From JABMMZ01 sp044377005 (GTDB taxonomy: Bacteria > Bacteroidota > Bacteroidia > NS11-12g > UBA955), in assembly GCA_044377005.1 (NCBI GenBank), contig JBILJV010000002.1:37947-101946 (forward strand): a stretch of 64,000 nt of DNA. Direction: 5' to 3'. A program made the position numbers and the translations under genes. The first letter of the stretch is position 1. Every line of letters begins with the position of its first letter. Below, piece after piece: positions 34,421 through 44,300 of the stretch. Under the pieces are notes generated by a model that saw only the letters and a list, made by a program, of their open reading frames with translations, was not told the origin of the DNA and ran no database searches.

Positions 34421-34491
34421 ACGGGAATAGTTCAATGGTAGAATAGAGGTCTCCAAAACCTTTGATCAGGGTTCGAATCCTTGTTCCCGTG
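34421..34491 (+). tRNA. tRNA-Trp (anticodon CCA)
   Basis: Acceptor stem ACGGGAA/TTCCCGT with discriminator G, anticodon loop CTCCAAA giving CCA, T-loop GGTTCGAAT. CCA 3' end is not encoded. secE starts 16 bases later. Confidence 0.95.
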
Positions 34492-34507
34492 CAAAAAAAA
34501 TAAAAGA

Positions 34508-34702
34508 ATGGAAAAAATTAAAAATCTTTGGAATAGTTCAGTTGATGAATTGCTTAACAAAGTATCTTGGCCAACTTGGGATCAATTAAGAGAAAGTGCA
34601 GTTATTGTACTTATATCATCTATAATTTTTGCAGTATTTTTAATGCTTTTGGATTATGGAATTGGTTTTGGCTTAGACTTTTTATACGGAGTAACTAAAT
34701 AA
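34508..34702 (+). CDS. secE: Preprotein translocase subunit SecE
   Basis: SecE clamps SecY in the inner-membrane translocon. The 64-residue protein has the short single-helix form: an amphipathic segment with LLNKVSWPTWDQLRES, containing the conserved V-x-WP, and one membrane span VIVLISSIIFAVFLMLLDYG. An in-frame extension upstream begins inside tRNA-Trp and is rejected. The stop overlaps the nusG ATG (TAATG), so the two are translationally coupled. Confidence 0.95.
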   Translation: MEKIKNLWNSSVDELLNKVSWPTWDQLRESAVIVLISSIIFAVFLMLLDYGIGFGLDFLYGVTK

Positions 34703-35244
34703 TGGAAGTAACAGATTTACAATGGTATGTTGTCCGTGCTGTTTCTGGACAAGAAAAAAAAGTTAAGGCTAATTTAGAAAGTGAGTTGATAAAAGGTAAA
34801 CTTACTGAATTTGTGCCTCAAATTTTAATACCAATGGAAAAGGTTTATAAAATAAAAGATGGTAAAAAAGTTGCCAAAGAACGCAATTATTTTCCAGGAT
34901 ATATTTTGATACAAGCCAAATTTTTTGGTGAAGTTGAAGCAACCATCAAAGGTATCAATGGTGTAGTAGGTTTTTTAGGAACAAAAGACAAACCTGTGCC
35001 ATTAAGACAATCAGAAGTAAACAGAATATTAGGTAATGCAGATGAAAACGGAACAATACAGTCCGATGTTGCAGAACCATATATAGTTGGAGAAGCTATT
35101 AAAGTTACTGATGGTCCATTTAGTGGTTTCAGTGGAGTAATAGAAGAAGTGAATGACGAGAAAAAGAAATTAAAAGTAATGGTAAAAATCTTTGGAAGAA
35201 GAACTCCACTAGAATTAAACTACAATCAAGTAGAAAAAGAATAA
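34702..35244 (+). CDS. nusG: Transcription antitermination/termination protein NusG
   Basis: NusG binds RNA polymerase and links it to Rho or the ribosome. The 180 residues have the NGN domain (QWYVVRAVSGQEKKVKANLE at the start, RNYFPGYILIQ near 65) and a C-terminal KOW domain (VTDGPFSGFSGVIEEV, near 135). The ATG overlaps the secE stop. rplK follows after 21 bases. Confidence 0.97.
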   Translation: MEVTDLQWYVVRAVSGQEKKVKANLESELIKGKLTEFVPQILIPMEKVYKIKDGKKVAKERNYFPGYILIQAKFFGEVEATIKGINGVVGFLGTKDKPVPLRQSEVNRILGNADENGTIQSDVAEPYIVGEAIKVTDGPFSGFSGVIEEVNDEKKKLKVMVKIFGRRTPLELNYNQVEKE

Positions 35245-35265
35245 AGAAAAAACACAATATATAAT

Positions 35266-35703
35266 ATGGCAAAAGAAATAACAGGTTATGTAAAATTGCA
35301 AGTAAAAGGCGGACAAGCAAATCCCGCACCTCCCATTGGACCTGCATTGGGCTCAAAAGGTGTAAACATTATGGAATTTTGTAAACAATTTAATGGTCGT
35401 ACACAAGATAGAATGGGTAAAGTATTACCGGTTGTATTAACAGTATACTCCGATAAATCGTTTGATTTCATTATCAAAACACCACCAGTTGCAACACAAA
35501 TTTTAGAAGCAACCAAAGCTGCAAAAGGTTCTGCTGAACCAAATCGTAAAAAAGTAGCGGAATTGACTTGGGATCAAGTTAAAACCATTGCTGAAGAAAA
35601 AATGCCTGACTTAAATTGTTTCAACGTAGAATCTGCAATGAACATGGTCGCTGGTACAGCAAGAAGTATGGGTATAACAATAGCAGGAGATAAACCTTTT
35701 TAA
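35266..35703 (+). CDS. rplK: 50S ribosomal protein L11
   Basis: L11 forms the GTPase-associated centre with 23S rRNA. The 145-residue sequence has the N-terminal KLQVKGGQANPAPPIGPALG signature with its conserved prolines, and a C-terminal rRNA-binding domain ending MNMVAGTARSMGI. It is followed by rplA after 18 bases. The 21-base gap after nusG is too short for a large leader structure. Confidence 0.98.
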   Translation: MAKEITGYVKLQVKGGQANPAPPIGPALGSKGVNIMEFCKQFNGRTQDRMGKVLPVVLTVYSDKSFDFIIKTPPVATQILEATKAAKGSAEPNRKKVAELTWDQVKTIAEEKMPDLNCFNVESAMNMVAGTARSMGITIAGDKPF

Positions 35704-35721
35704 CAATTTATTAGAAAACAA

Positions 35722-36417
35722 ATGGCACTTACAAAGAATAGAAAAAAAGTTATTGGAAATGTAGATAGTTCAAAAGTTTATTCACTTTCTGAAGCTACAA
35801 ACCTTTTAAAAGGTATAACATTTACAAAATTCGATTCATCAGTAGATATCGACGTAAGATTAGGAGTTGATCCAAAACAAGCTAATCAAATGGTAAGAGG
35901 TGTTGCTACACTTCCTCATGGTACAGGTAAAACTGTAAGAGTATTAGTTCTTTGCACTCCCGATAAAGAAGCTGAAGCAAAAGCTGCTGGAGCTGATTAC
36001 GTTGGTTTAGATGACTATATCGATAAAATTAGCAACGGTTGGTTAGACATTGACATAATAATTACCATGCCTGCTGTAATGGCAAAACTTGGTAGATTAG
36101 GAAAAATATTGGGTCCACGTAACTTAATGCCAAATCCTAAATCAGGAACTGTTACTCCTGATGTGGCAAAAGCAGTGACTGAAGTAAAAGCTGGTAAAAT
36201 CGACTTTAAAGTTGATAAAACTGGAATTATTCATACTTCAATCGGTAAAGTTAGCTTCCAACCCAATCAAATCGCTGAGAATGCTGTAGAGATTATGCAA
36301 ACTCTTAGCAAGCTTAAGCCCTCTGCTTCTAAAGGGACTTATTTCAAAAGCGTATACATAAGCTCAACTATGAGTCCTAGTATTTGCATAGACATCAAAT
36401 CAATTCCAGGAATTTAA
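35722..36417 (+). CDS. rplA: 50S ribosomal protein L1
   Basis: L1 forms the mobile L1 stalk at the ribosomal E site. The 231 residues are normal length. Typical segments are KFDSSVDIDVRLGVDPKQANQ, the domain-II GADYVGLDDYIDKI region, and LGPRNLMPNPKSGTVT. The stop is only 9 bases before the rplJ ATG, so there is no intergenic L10-binding leader. Confidence 0.98.
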   Translation: MALTKNRKKVIGNVDSSKVYSLSEATNLLKGITFTKFDSSVDIDVRLGVDPKQANQMVRGVATLPHGTGKTVRVLVLCTPDKEAEAKAAGADYVGLDDYIDKISNGWLDIDIIITMPAVMAKLGRLGKILGPRNLMPNPKSGTVTPDVAKAVTEVKAGKIDFKVDKTGIIHTSIGKVSFQPNQIAENAVEIMQTLSKLKPSASKGTYFKSVYISSTMSPSICIDIKSIPGI

Positions 36418-36426
36418 TCTACTTAA

Positions 36427-36945
36427 ATGAAAAGAGAAGAAAAAAACGCAGTTATTGCCGAATTAACAGAAAAGTTCAATTCAGTAAATTCATTGTACAT
36501 TGCCGATACATCTAGTATTGGAGCAATTGATACAAATCACTTCAGAAGAGAGCTTTACAAAAACGGTATTACAATGCTAATCGCTAAAAACACCTTGATT
36601 TTGAAAGCGATGCGTAATTCAGGTAAAGATTTTGGTGAATTAGAGGGAGCTCTTAAAGGTACTTCTGCATTGTTATTTAGTGAAAACTTTAAAGCACCAG
36701 CTCAAGCTATCTTGAAGTTCAGAAAAAAAGGAGATAAACCCAAATTAAAAGGAGCCTATGTAGATAGCGCAATTTTTATTGGCGATAATCAACTTGAAGC
36801 TCTAAGTCAACTTAAATCTAAAGAAGACTTGGTAGGAGATATCATTGGAATGCTCCAATCTCCTGCACAAAACGTTATCTCAGCTTTGCAAAGCAGTGGT
36901 GGAACAATCGCAGGTATTGTTAAAACATTATCAGAAAAAAATTAA
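36427..36945 (+). CDS. rplJ: 50S ribosomal protein L10
   Basis: L10 is the base of the L7/L12 stalk. The 172-residue protein has the N-terminal rRNA-binding domain (KNAVIAELTEKFNSVNSLYI, then RRELYKNGI and AKNTLILKAM) and a C-terminal helix (residues from about 140) that binds L12 dimers. In many bacteria a long leader before rplJ binds L10 for feedback control; here only 9 bases separate it from rplA. Confidence 0.97.
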   Translation: MKREEKNAVIAELTEKFNSVNSLYIADTSSIGAIDTNHFRRELYKNGITMLIAKNTLILKAMRNSGKDFGELEGALKGTSALLFSENFKAPAQAILKFRKKGDKPKLKGAYVDSAIFIGDNQLEALSQLKSKEDLVGDIIGMLQSPAQNVISALQSSGGTIAGIVKTLSEKN

Positions 36946-36976
36946 TCAAACAAACAAAAATTAAAAAATCAAAAAA

Positions 36977-37348
36977 ATGGCAGATTTAAAACAATTCGCA
37001 GAACAACTAGTAAATCTAACAGTTAAAGAAGTAAAAGAACTAGCAGACATTTTAAAAAATGACTACGGTATCGAACCAGCAGCAGCAGCAGTTGCAGTAG
37101 CAGCGCCAGCAGCAGCAGCAGAAGCAGCAGCAGAAAAAACAGAATTCACAGTAACTCTTAAAAATGCTGGTGCAAACAAACTTCAAATCGTTAAATTAGT
37201 TAAAGATTTAACTGGTTTAGGCTTGAAAGAAGCAAAAGAATTAGTAGACGGAGCTCCAAAACCTGTAAAAGAAAATATATCAAAAGCAGAAGCTGAAGAT
37301 ATCAAAAATAAACTTACAGAAGCTGGCGCAGAAGTTGAAATCGCTTAA
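36977..37348 (+). CDS. rplL: 50S ribosomal protein L7/L12
   Basis: L7/L12 is the multicopy stalk protein that recruits translation GTPases. The 123-residue protein has the N-terminal dimerisation helices (LKQFAEQLVNLTVKEVKELA), a flexible hinge of nearly pure Ala/Val/Pro/Glu (residues about 35-55, encoded by a GCA-rich repeat at 37078-37134), and the globular C-terminal domain with KIQIVKLVK-like LQIVKLVKDLTGLGLKEAK. A hairpin-plus-T-run follows before rpoB. Confidence 0.98.
   Translation: MADLKQFAEQLVNLTVKEVKELADILKNDYGIEPAAAAVAVAAPAAAAEAAAEKTEFTVTLKNAGANKLQIVKLVKDLTGLGLKEAKELVDGAPKPVKENISKAEAEDIKNKLTEAGAEVEIA
37078..37134 (+). repeat. GCA-rich low-complexity tract encoding the L12 hinge
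   Basis: Imperfect GCA trinucleotide repeat that codes for the alanine-rich hinge of L7/L12. Such tracts can change in length by slippage in steps of one alanine. Confidence 0.85.
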
Positions 37349-37370
37349 TTCTACATATTTAATCCTATAA

Positions 37371-37415
37371 CGCCAATAGACCCACTCAAACCGATGGGTC
37401 TTTTGGTGTTTTTTT
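37371..37415 (+). terminator. Attenuator or terminator between rplL and rpoB
   Basis: AGACCCA (37378-37384) pairs with TGGGTCT (37395-37401) around a 10-base loop. The stem can extend across a small bulge by CGCCAA/TTGGTG, ending in TTTTTTT (37409-37415). Its place matches the partial terminator known between rplL and rpoB in other bacteria. Confidence 0.75.
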
Positions 37416-37470
37416 ACATTTTCCATAAAATCGGTTTAAAAAAAACATAACAATAATTAATTTTACAAAA

Positions 37471-40400
37471 TTGGCAACAAAAGTAAAACAACCAAAAAGA
37501 ATCAACTTTGGCTCTATTGATAAAGTCGTTGATTACCCAGATTTTCTTGATGTTCAGTTACAATCTTTTAAGGAATTTTTTCAGTTAGAAACTCACGTTG
37601 ATAAAAGAACCGACGAAGGTTTGTTCAAAGTGTTTCAAGAAAATTTCCCAATTAATGACACAAGAAATATATTCACATTAGAATTTTTAGATTATTTCGT
37701 AGATCCACCAAGATACTCTATACAAGAATGTATCGAAAGAGGATTAACTTATTCAGTGCCGTTTAAAGCAAAATTAAAACTATCTTGTAACGACCCTGAA
37801 CATGAGGATTTTGAAACAATTGTTCAAGATGTTTATCTTGGTACAATTCCATACATGACTCCTAGCGGAACCTTTGTAATAAATGGTGCTGAAAGAGTTA
37901 TCGTTTCTCAATTACACCGTTCCCCAGGCGTTTTCTTCGGACAATCTTACCATACTAATGGTACTAAATTGTATTCAGCAAGAGTAATTCCATTTAAAGG
38001 TTCTTGGATTGAGTTCGCGACTGACGTTAATAATGTCATGTATGCTTATATTGATAGAAAGAAAAAATTCCCAGTAACAACTCTTTTAAGAGCTATTGGG
38101 TTTGAGACAGATAAAGACATTCTTAATATCTTCGGTTTGGCTGAAGAAGTTAAAGTTTCTAAATCTGGATTAAAAAAACATATTGGTCGAAAACTTTCTG
38201 CGAGAGTTTTACGAACTTGGGTTGAAGATTTTGTGGATGAGGATACCGGTGAGGTTGTATCTATCGAACGTAACGAAGTTATTATCGAACGTGATACTAT
38301 CTTGGAAAATTCACATATTGATGAAATCGTTGATGCAGGTGTAAAAACAATTATATTAAATAAAGAAGAAGAAGGAAAGAATGATTTTTCAATTATCTAT
38401 AATACATTACAAAAAGATGCTTCTAACAATGGAAAAGAAGCGGTAGAGTTAATTTATAGACAATTAAGAAATACTGATCCACCAGATGAGGAAACAGCTC
38501 GTGGTATCATTGAAAGATTATTTTTCTCTGACAAACGTTATGATTTAGGTGAGGTTGGTCGTTTCAGAATCAATAAAAAACTTAACTTAACCACAAGTAT
38601 GGATGTTAAGATATTAACGAATGAAGACATTATTAAAATCATAACTTACCTAATTGAATTGAGTAATAGCCGTTCTGAAGTAGATGATATTGACCACTTA
38701 AGTAACAGACGTGTAAGAACAGTAGGTGAACAATTGTATGCACAGTTTGGTGTTGGATTAGCACGTATGGCTAGAACTATTCGTGAAAAAATGAACATCC
38801 GTGATAATGAAGTATTCACTCCAACTGATTTGATTAACGCTCGTTCTTTGTCTTCTGTTATTAATTCATTCTTTGGAACTAACCAATTATCTCAGTTCAT
38901 GGATCAAACCAATCCATTGGCAGAAATTACACACAAAAGAAGAATGTCTGCACTCGGACCTGGTGGTTTGAGCAGAGAAAGAGCTGGTTTTGAAGTACGT
39001 GACGTTCACTATACCCACTATGGTAGATTATGTACGATTGAAACACCTGAGGGACCAAACATTGGTTTGATTTCTTCTCTATGTGTTCATGCAAAAATAA
39101 ATAGTATGGGCTTTATTGAAACACCTTATTGGCCAGTAGAAAATGGTCGTGTAGCTTTTGATAAACCTGTTGTATATTTAAGTGCTGAAGAAGAAGATGG
39201 AAACGTAATTGCACAATGTAATGTTGATACCGATAATAACGGACAATTTAATACCAATGAAGTGAAAGCCAGATTTGAAGGTGACTTCCCATTGGTTGAA
39301 CCAGAAAAATTACATTACATGGACGTAGCACCTAACCAAATTGTGTCTATTGCAGCTTCATTAATTCCATTCTTGGAACATGATGATGCGAACAGAGCCT
39401 TGATGGGATCAAACATGCAACGTCAAGCGGTACCTTTACTTAGACCTGAAGCACCAATTGTTGGTACTGGTCTTGAAGAACGTGTAGCCAAAGATTCAAG
39501 AGCTTTAATCATAGCTGAAAATGACGGTGTTGTTGATTTTGTTGATGCAAATGAAATCAGACTTAAATATGACTATACAGAACACGATGAGTTAGTTAAT
39601 TTTGTTAGTAATACTAAATCATACTTGGTAACTAAGTTCCTTAGAACTAACCAAAGTACATGTATAAACCTTCGTCCAATTGTTAAAAAAGGACAAAGAG
39701 TACTAAAAGGAGATGTATTGTGCGAAGGATATGCAACACAAGATGGTGAATTAGCAATTGGTAGAAATCTTAAAGTGGCTTTCATGCCATGGCAAGGTTA
39801 TAACTTTGAGGATGCTATCGTAATTTCTGAAAAAGTAGTAAGTGACGATTGGTACACATCAATACATATTGATGAATATGAATTAGAAGTAAGAGATACC
39901 AAAAGAGGTGAAGAAGAATTAACAAATGATATTCCAAACGTAAGTGAAGAAGCAACCAAAAATCTAGATGAAAATGGATTAATAAGAGTTGGTGCTGAAA
40001 TCAAAGAGGGAGATATTATCATTGGTAAAATTACACCTAAAGGTGAAACAGAACCTTCTCCAGAAGAAAAATTATTAAGAGCAATTTTCGGAGATAAAGC
40101 AGGCGATGTAAAAGACGCTTCTTTAAAAGCATCACCATCTACTGAAGGGATAGTAATTGATAAAAAGTTATTTACTAAAACTAAAAAAGAGAAAGGTGCT
40201 AAAACAGAAGAAAAAGCTAAACTTGCTAAAAATGAACAAGAACATAAACGTAATAAAGAAAAACTAACTGAAATATTAGTTCAAAAATTATTCAAAGTTC
40301 TTAACGGTAAAACTTCAGCAGGTGTTAAATCTGTATATGGAGATGACATGATTCCAAAAGGGACTAAATTTACTCAAAAAAATCTATCAAGTGTAGATTA

Positions 40401-41286
40401 TGATAATGTAAACTTTAGTAGTTGGTCTTCAGATGCCGAAAAAAATACAATAGTTTATCAAATTCTTAAAAATTACAAATCTCAAGTTACTGAGTTATAT
40501 GCTTCATTCAGAAGAGAATATTATGCAATAACAGTAGGAGATGAGTTACCAACAGGAATTCTTAAAATGGCTAAAGTTTATGTTGCACAAAAACGTAAAT
40601 TAAAAGTTGGTGACAAAATGGCTGGTAGACACGGTAATAAAGGTATTGTTGCAAGAATAGTTCGTGCAGAAGATATGCCATTCTTAGAAGACGGAACGCC
40701 AGTTGACATTGTATTAAATCCTCTAGGGGTTCCATCAAGGATGAACTTAGGGCAGATATATGAAACCGTTTTAGGTTGGGCAGGAAAAGAATTAGGATTA
40801 AAATTTGCAACGCCTATTTTTGATGGTGCGACACCTGCAGAGATTAACGAATATACTACAAAAGCCGGATTACCTATCAACGGTCAAGTATATTTATACG
40901 ATGGATTGAGTGGGGAAAGATTCCACCAACCAACAACAGTTGGTATCATTTATATGTTAAAATTAGGACACATGGTTGATGATAAAATGCATGCTCGTTC
41001 TATTGGACCATATTCAATGATTACTCAACAACCATTAGGTGGTAAAGCTCAATTTGGTGGTCAACGTTTTGGTGAGATGGAGGTTTGGGCTCTAGAAGCA
41101 TTTGGAGCTGCCAATATCTTAAGAGAAATATTAACCATTAAATCGGACGATATTATGGGTAGAGCAAAAACCTACGAAGCTATCGTAAAAGGTGATAATA
41201 TTACTCAAATTGGTATACCAGAATCATTCAACGTATTGATACATGAATTAAGAGGACTTGGAATCGAAATGAATTTCGAAGAATAG
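37471..41286 (+). CDS. rpoB: DNA-directed RNA polymerase subunit beta
   Basis: The beta subunit, 1271 residues, with all family blocks: DYPDFLDVQLQSFKEFF at the start, GTFVINGAERVIVSQLHRSPGV, the rifampicin-pocket region FFGTNQLSQFMDQTNPLAEI and HKRRMSALGPGG (about residues 465-500) without visible resistance changes, and the C-terminal GKAQFGGQRFGEMEVWALEA. A Lys/Glu-rich insertion (about residues 905-935, KKEKGAKTEEKAKLAKNEQE) looks lineage-specific. The start is a TTG codon; the residues after it match the usual Bacteroidota N-terminus and no ATG is available. It follows the rplL attenuator and is transcribed with rpoC. Confidence 0.98.
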   Translation: MATKVKQPKRINFGSIDKVVDYPDFLDVQLQSFKEFFQLETHVDKRTDEGLFKVFQENFPINDTRNIFTLEFLDYFVDPPRYSIQECIERGLTYSVPFKAKLKLSCNDPEHEDFETIVQDVYLGTIPYMTPSGTFVINGAERVIVSQLHRSPGVFFGQSYHTNGTKLYSARVIPFKGSWIEFATDVNNVMYAYIDRKKKFPVTTLLRAIGFETDKDILNIFGLAEEVKVSKSGLKKHIGRKLSARVLRTWVEDFVDEDTGEVVSIERNEVIIERDTILENSHIDEIVDAGVKTIILNKEEEGKNDFSIIYNTLQKDASNNGKEAVELIYRQLRNTDPPDEETARGIIERLFFSDKRYDLGEVGRFRINKKLNLTTSMDVKILTNEDIIKIITYLIELSNSRSEVDDIDHLSNRRVRTVGEQLYAQFGVGLARMARTIREKMNIRDNEVFTPTDLINARSLSSVINSFFGTNQLSQFMDQTNPLAEITHKRRMSALGPGGLSRERAGFEVRDVHYTHYGRLCTIETPEGPNIGLISSLCVHAKINSMGFIETPYWPVENGRVAFDKPVVYLSAEEEDGNVIAQCNVDTDNNGQFNTNEVKARFEGDFPLVEPEKLHYMDVAPNQIVSIAASLIPFLEHDDANRALMGSNMQRQAVPLLRPEAPIVGTGLEERVAKDSRALIIAENDGVVDFVDANEIRLKYDYTEHDELVNFVSNTKSYLVTKFLRTNQSTCINLRPIVKKGQRVLKGDVLCEGYATQDGELAIGRNLKVAFMPWQGYNFEDAIVISEKVVSDDWYTSIHIDEYELEVRDTKRGEEELTNDIPNVSEEATKNLDENGLIRVGAEIKEGDIIIGKITPKGETEPSPEEKLLRAIFGDKAGDVKDASLKASPSTEGIVIDKKLFTKTKKEKGAKTEEKAKLAKNEQEHKRNKEKLTEILVQKLFKVLNGKTSAGVKSVYGDDMIPKGTKFTQKNLSSVDYDNVNFSSWSSDAEKNTIVYQILKNYKSQVTELYASFRREYYAITVGDELPTGILKMAKVYVAQKRKLKVGDKMAGRHGNKGIVARIVRAEDMPFLEDGTPVDIVLNPLGVPSRMNLGQIYETVLGWAGKELGLKFATPIFDGATPAEINEYTTKAGLPINGQVYLYDGLSGERFHQPTTVGIIYMLKLGHMVDDKMHARSIGPYSMITQQPLGGKAQFGGQRFGEMEVWALEAFGAANILREILTIKSDDIMGRAKTYEAIVKGDNITQIGIPESFNVLIHELRGLGIEMNFEE

Positions 41287-41326
41287 TCTAAACAGGAAAC
41301 ATAATTATTTAACTAGCAAAAAAAGA

Positions 41327-44300
41327 ATGTCAACAATAAAAAAGAGTCAAAAAATAAAAAGTAACTTCACCAAAATCAGAATTGGTTTAGCTTCTCCAGA
41401 AAGTGTATTACAAAAATCTTTCGGTGAGGTAATGAAACCAGAAACGATTAATTACAGAAGTTATAAACCAGAAATGGGTGGCTTATTCTGTGAGAGAATT
41501 TTTGGACCTACCAAAGACTATGAGTGTCATTGTGGTAAGTACAAAAGAATTCGTTACAAGGGTATCGTTTGTGATAGATGTGGTGTTGAAGTAACAGAGA
41601 AAAAAGTTAGAAGAGAGAGAATGGGACACATTAATTTAGTGGTTCCTGTTGCTCACATTTGGTACTTTAGATCATTGCCTAACAAAATTGGTTATTTGTT
41701 GGGATTAAGTTCTAAAAAATTAGACTTAGTCGTTTACTACGAAAGATATATCGTAATCAATACTGGCGAACATGAAGGGGTTAGTAAATTAGATTTATTA
41801 TCAGAAGAAGAATACTTAGATATCTTAGAAAAATTACCAAAAGAGAACCAATACCTAGAGGACAACGATCCTAAAAAATTCGTTGCTAAAATGGGGGCTG
41901 AAGCCCTTTGGGAACTTTTAAGTACTATTGATTTAGATGGTTTAAGTTATAGCCTAAGACACCAAGCAGCTAATGAAACCTCTCAACAACGTAAAGCAGA
42001 AGCATTAAAAAGACTTAAAGTCATTGAAAGCTTCCGTTCTGCCAACAGAGATGGCAATGTGAATCGTCCTGAATGGATGATTTTGAAAATGTTGCCTGTT
42101 ATTCCACCAGAATTAAGACCTTTGGTGCCTTTAGAAGGTGGTCGATTTGCAACATCTGATTTAAATGATTTATACAGACGTGTTATTATCCGTAACAATC
42201 GTTTAAAAAGATTAATAGAAATTAAAGCCCCTGAGGTAATCCTTAGAAATGAAAAAAGGATGTTACAAGAGTCCGTGGATTCATTATTAGATAATACCCG
42301 TCGTGCTAGTGCTGTAAAATCTGATGGAAATAGACCATTGAAATCTTTGAGTGATATGCTTAAAGGTAAACAAGGTCGTTTCCGTTTAAACTTACTAGGT
42401 AAACGTGTGGATTACTCTGGACGTTCTGTAATTGTGGTAGGACCTAAATTGAAATTAAGCGAATGTGGCTTACCAAAAGCGATGGCAGCAGAATTGTTCA
42501 AACCATTTATTATCAGAAAATTAATGGAAAGAGGCGTTGTAAAAACGGTAAAATCAGCTAAAAAAATAGTAGATAGAAAAGAACCGGTAATTTGGGAAAT
42601 TCTTGAAAATATTTTAAAAGGACATCCTGTATTATTAAACCGTGCTCCAACACTCCATAGATTAGGTATTCAAGCTTTCCAACCAAAATTAATTGAAGGA
42701 AAAGCAATCCAATTACACCCATTAACTTGTACTGGTTTTAACGCGGATTTTGACGGTGACCAAATGGCTGTCCACGTTCCTCTAGGAAATGCTGCAATAT
42801 TAGAAGCTCAATTATTAATGTTGGCGCCCCATAATATCCTAAATCCTGCCAATGGATCACCAATTACTGTACCATCTCAGGATATGGTGCTTGGTTTGTA
42901 TTATATCACCAAAGGAAGAAAACATACTCCTGAAAAACCAGTGAAAGGTGAAGGTATTGTTTTTTACTCTCCAGAGGAAGTAACAATTGCTTACAACGAA
43001 GGAAAAGTTGATTTACATGCTCACATCAAATGCCGTTTATTAGATCTTAACGAAAAAGGAGAAACCGTTACTAAATTAATAGAAACTACAGTTGGTAGAG
43101 TTTTGTTTAATAAAGTAGTTCCTGAAGGTGTAGGATATATCAATCAATTGCTTACCAAAAAATCATTACGTGACATCATCAGCATGTTCGTAAAAGAAGT
43201 TGGAGTTGCAAGAACATCTAAGTTTCTTGATGATATCAAAGATTTAGGTTTTTATTATGCATTTAAAGGTGGATTATCTTTCAACTTAAACTACGTAGAA
43301 ATTCCTGACGATAAAGAAGTAATTGTTGAAGCTGCAAGAAAAGAAGTTGAAGAAATTAAATTTAACTACGAAAATGGTTTCATTACTAATAATGAAAGAT
43401 ACAACCAAGTAATTGACGTTTGGACAAAAGTTAACTCAAGAGTGGGTGAAATTTTGTTAAAAGAATTGGCTCAAAATGACCAAGGTTTTAATCCTGTTTA
43501 TATGATGTTAGATTCTGGAGCAAGGGGTTCAAAAGAACAAATTCGTCAGTTAGGTGGAATGAGAGGTTTGATGGCTAAACCACAAAAAAATGTTGGTGGT
43601 GGTGTCGGTGAGATTATTGAAAATCCGATTTTGTCAAACTTTAAAGAAGGTCTATCAGTATTAGAATACTTTATCTCTACTCACGGTGCTCGTAAAGGTC
43701 TTGCAGATACAGCGTTAAAAACTGCCGATGCGGGTTACTTAACCAGAAGATTACATGATGTTGCTCAAGATGTTATTATAACTGATTCAGATTGTGGTAC
43801 ATTAAGAGGATTAAATATTTCAGCATTAAAAGACAATGATGATATTGTTGAAAGTTTATATGAAAGAATTTTAGGTAGAACTGGTTTATATGATACTTAT
43901 AATCCATCAACAAATGAGTTAATAGTAAAAGCTGGTTTAGAAATTACTGAAGAAATTGCAGCTGAAATTGAGAAAGCTGGAATCGAAGAATTAGAAATTC
44001 GTTCAGTATTAACATGTGAGACTAAAACAGGGGTTTGTGCAAAATGCTATGGAAGAAACTTAGCAAATGGTAGAATGGTTCAAATGGGAGAGGCTGTTGG
44101 TGTTATTGCCGCTCAATCAATTGGAGAGCCAGGTACACAGTTGACATTAAGAACCTTCCACGTGGGTGGTACTGCAAGTAGTATCGCTGCAGAATCTCAA
44201 ATCGTTTCTAAACATGATGGTATGATTTCATTTGATGAGTTAAAAACTGTTCCTAGAGAATTGATTGATGAAGAAACAGGTGAGACTATCAAAGTAGAAC

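Noticed and set aside
37078..37134. GCA repeat as an unusual satellite
   Set aside because: It encodes the normal alanine-rich hinge of L7/L12.
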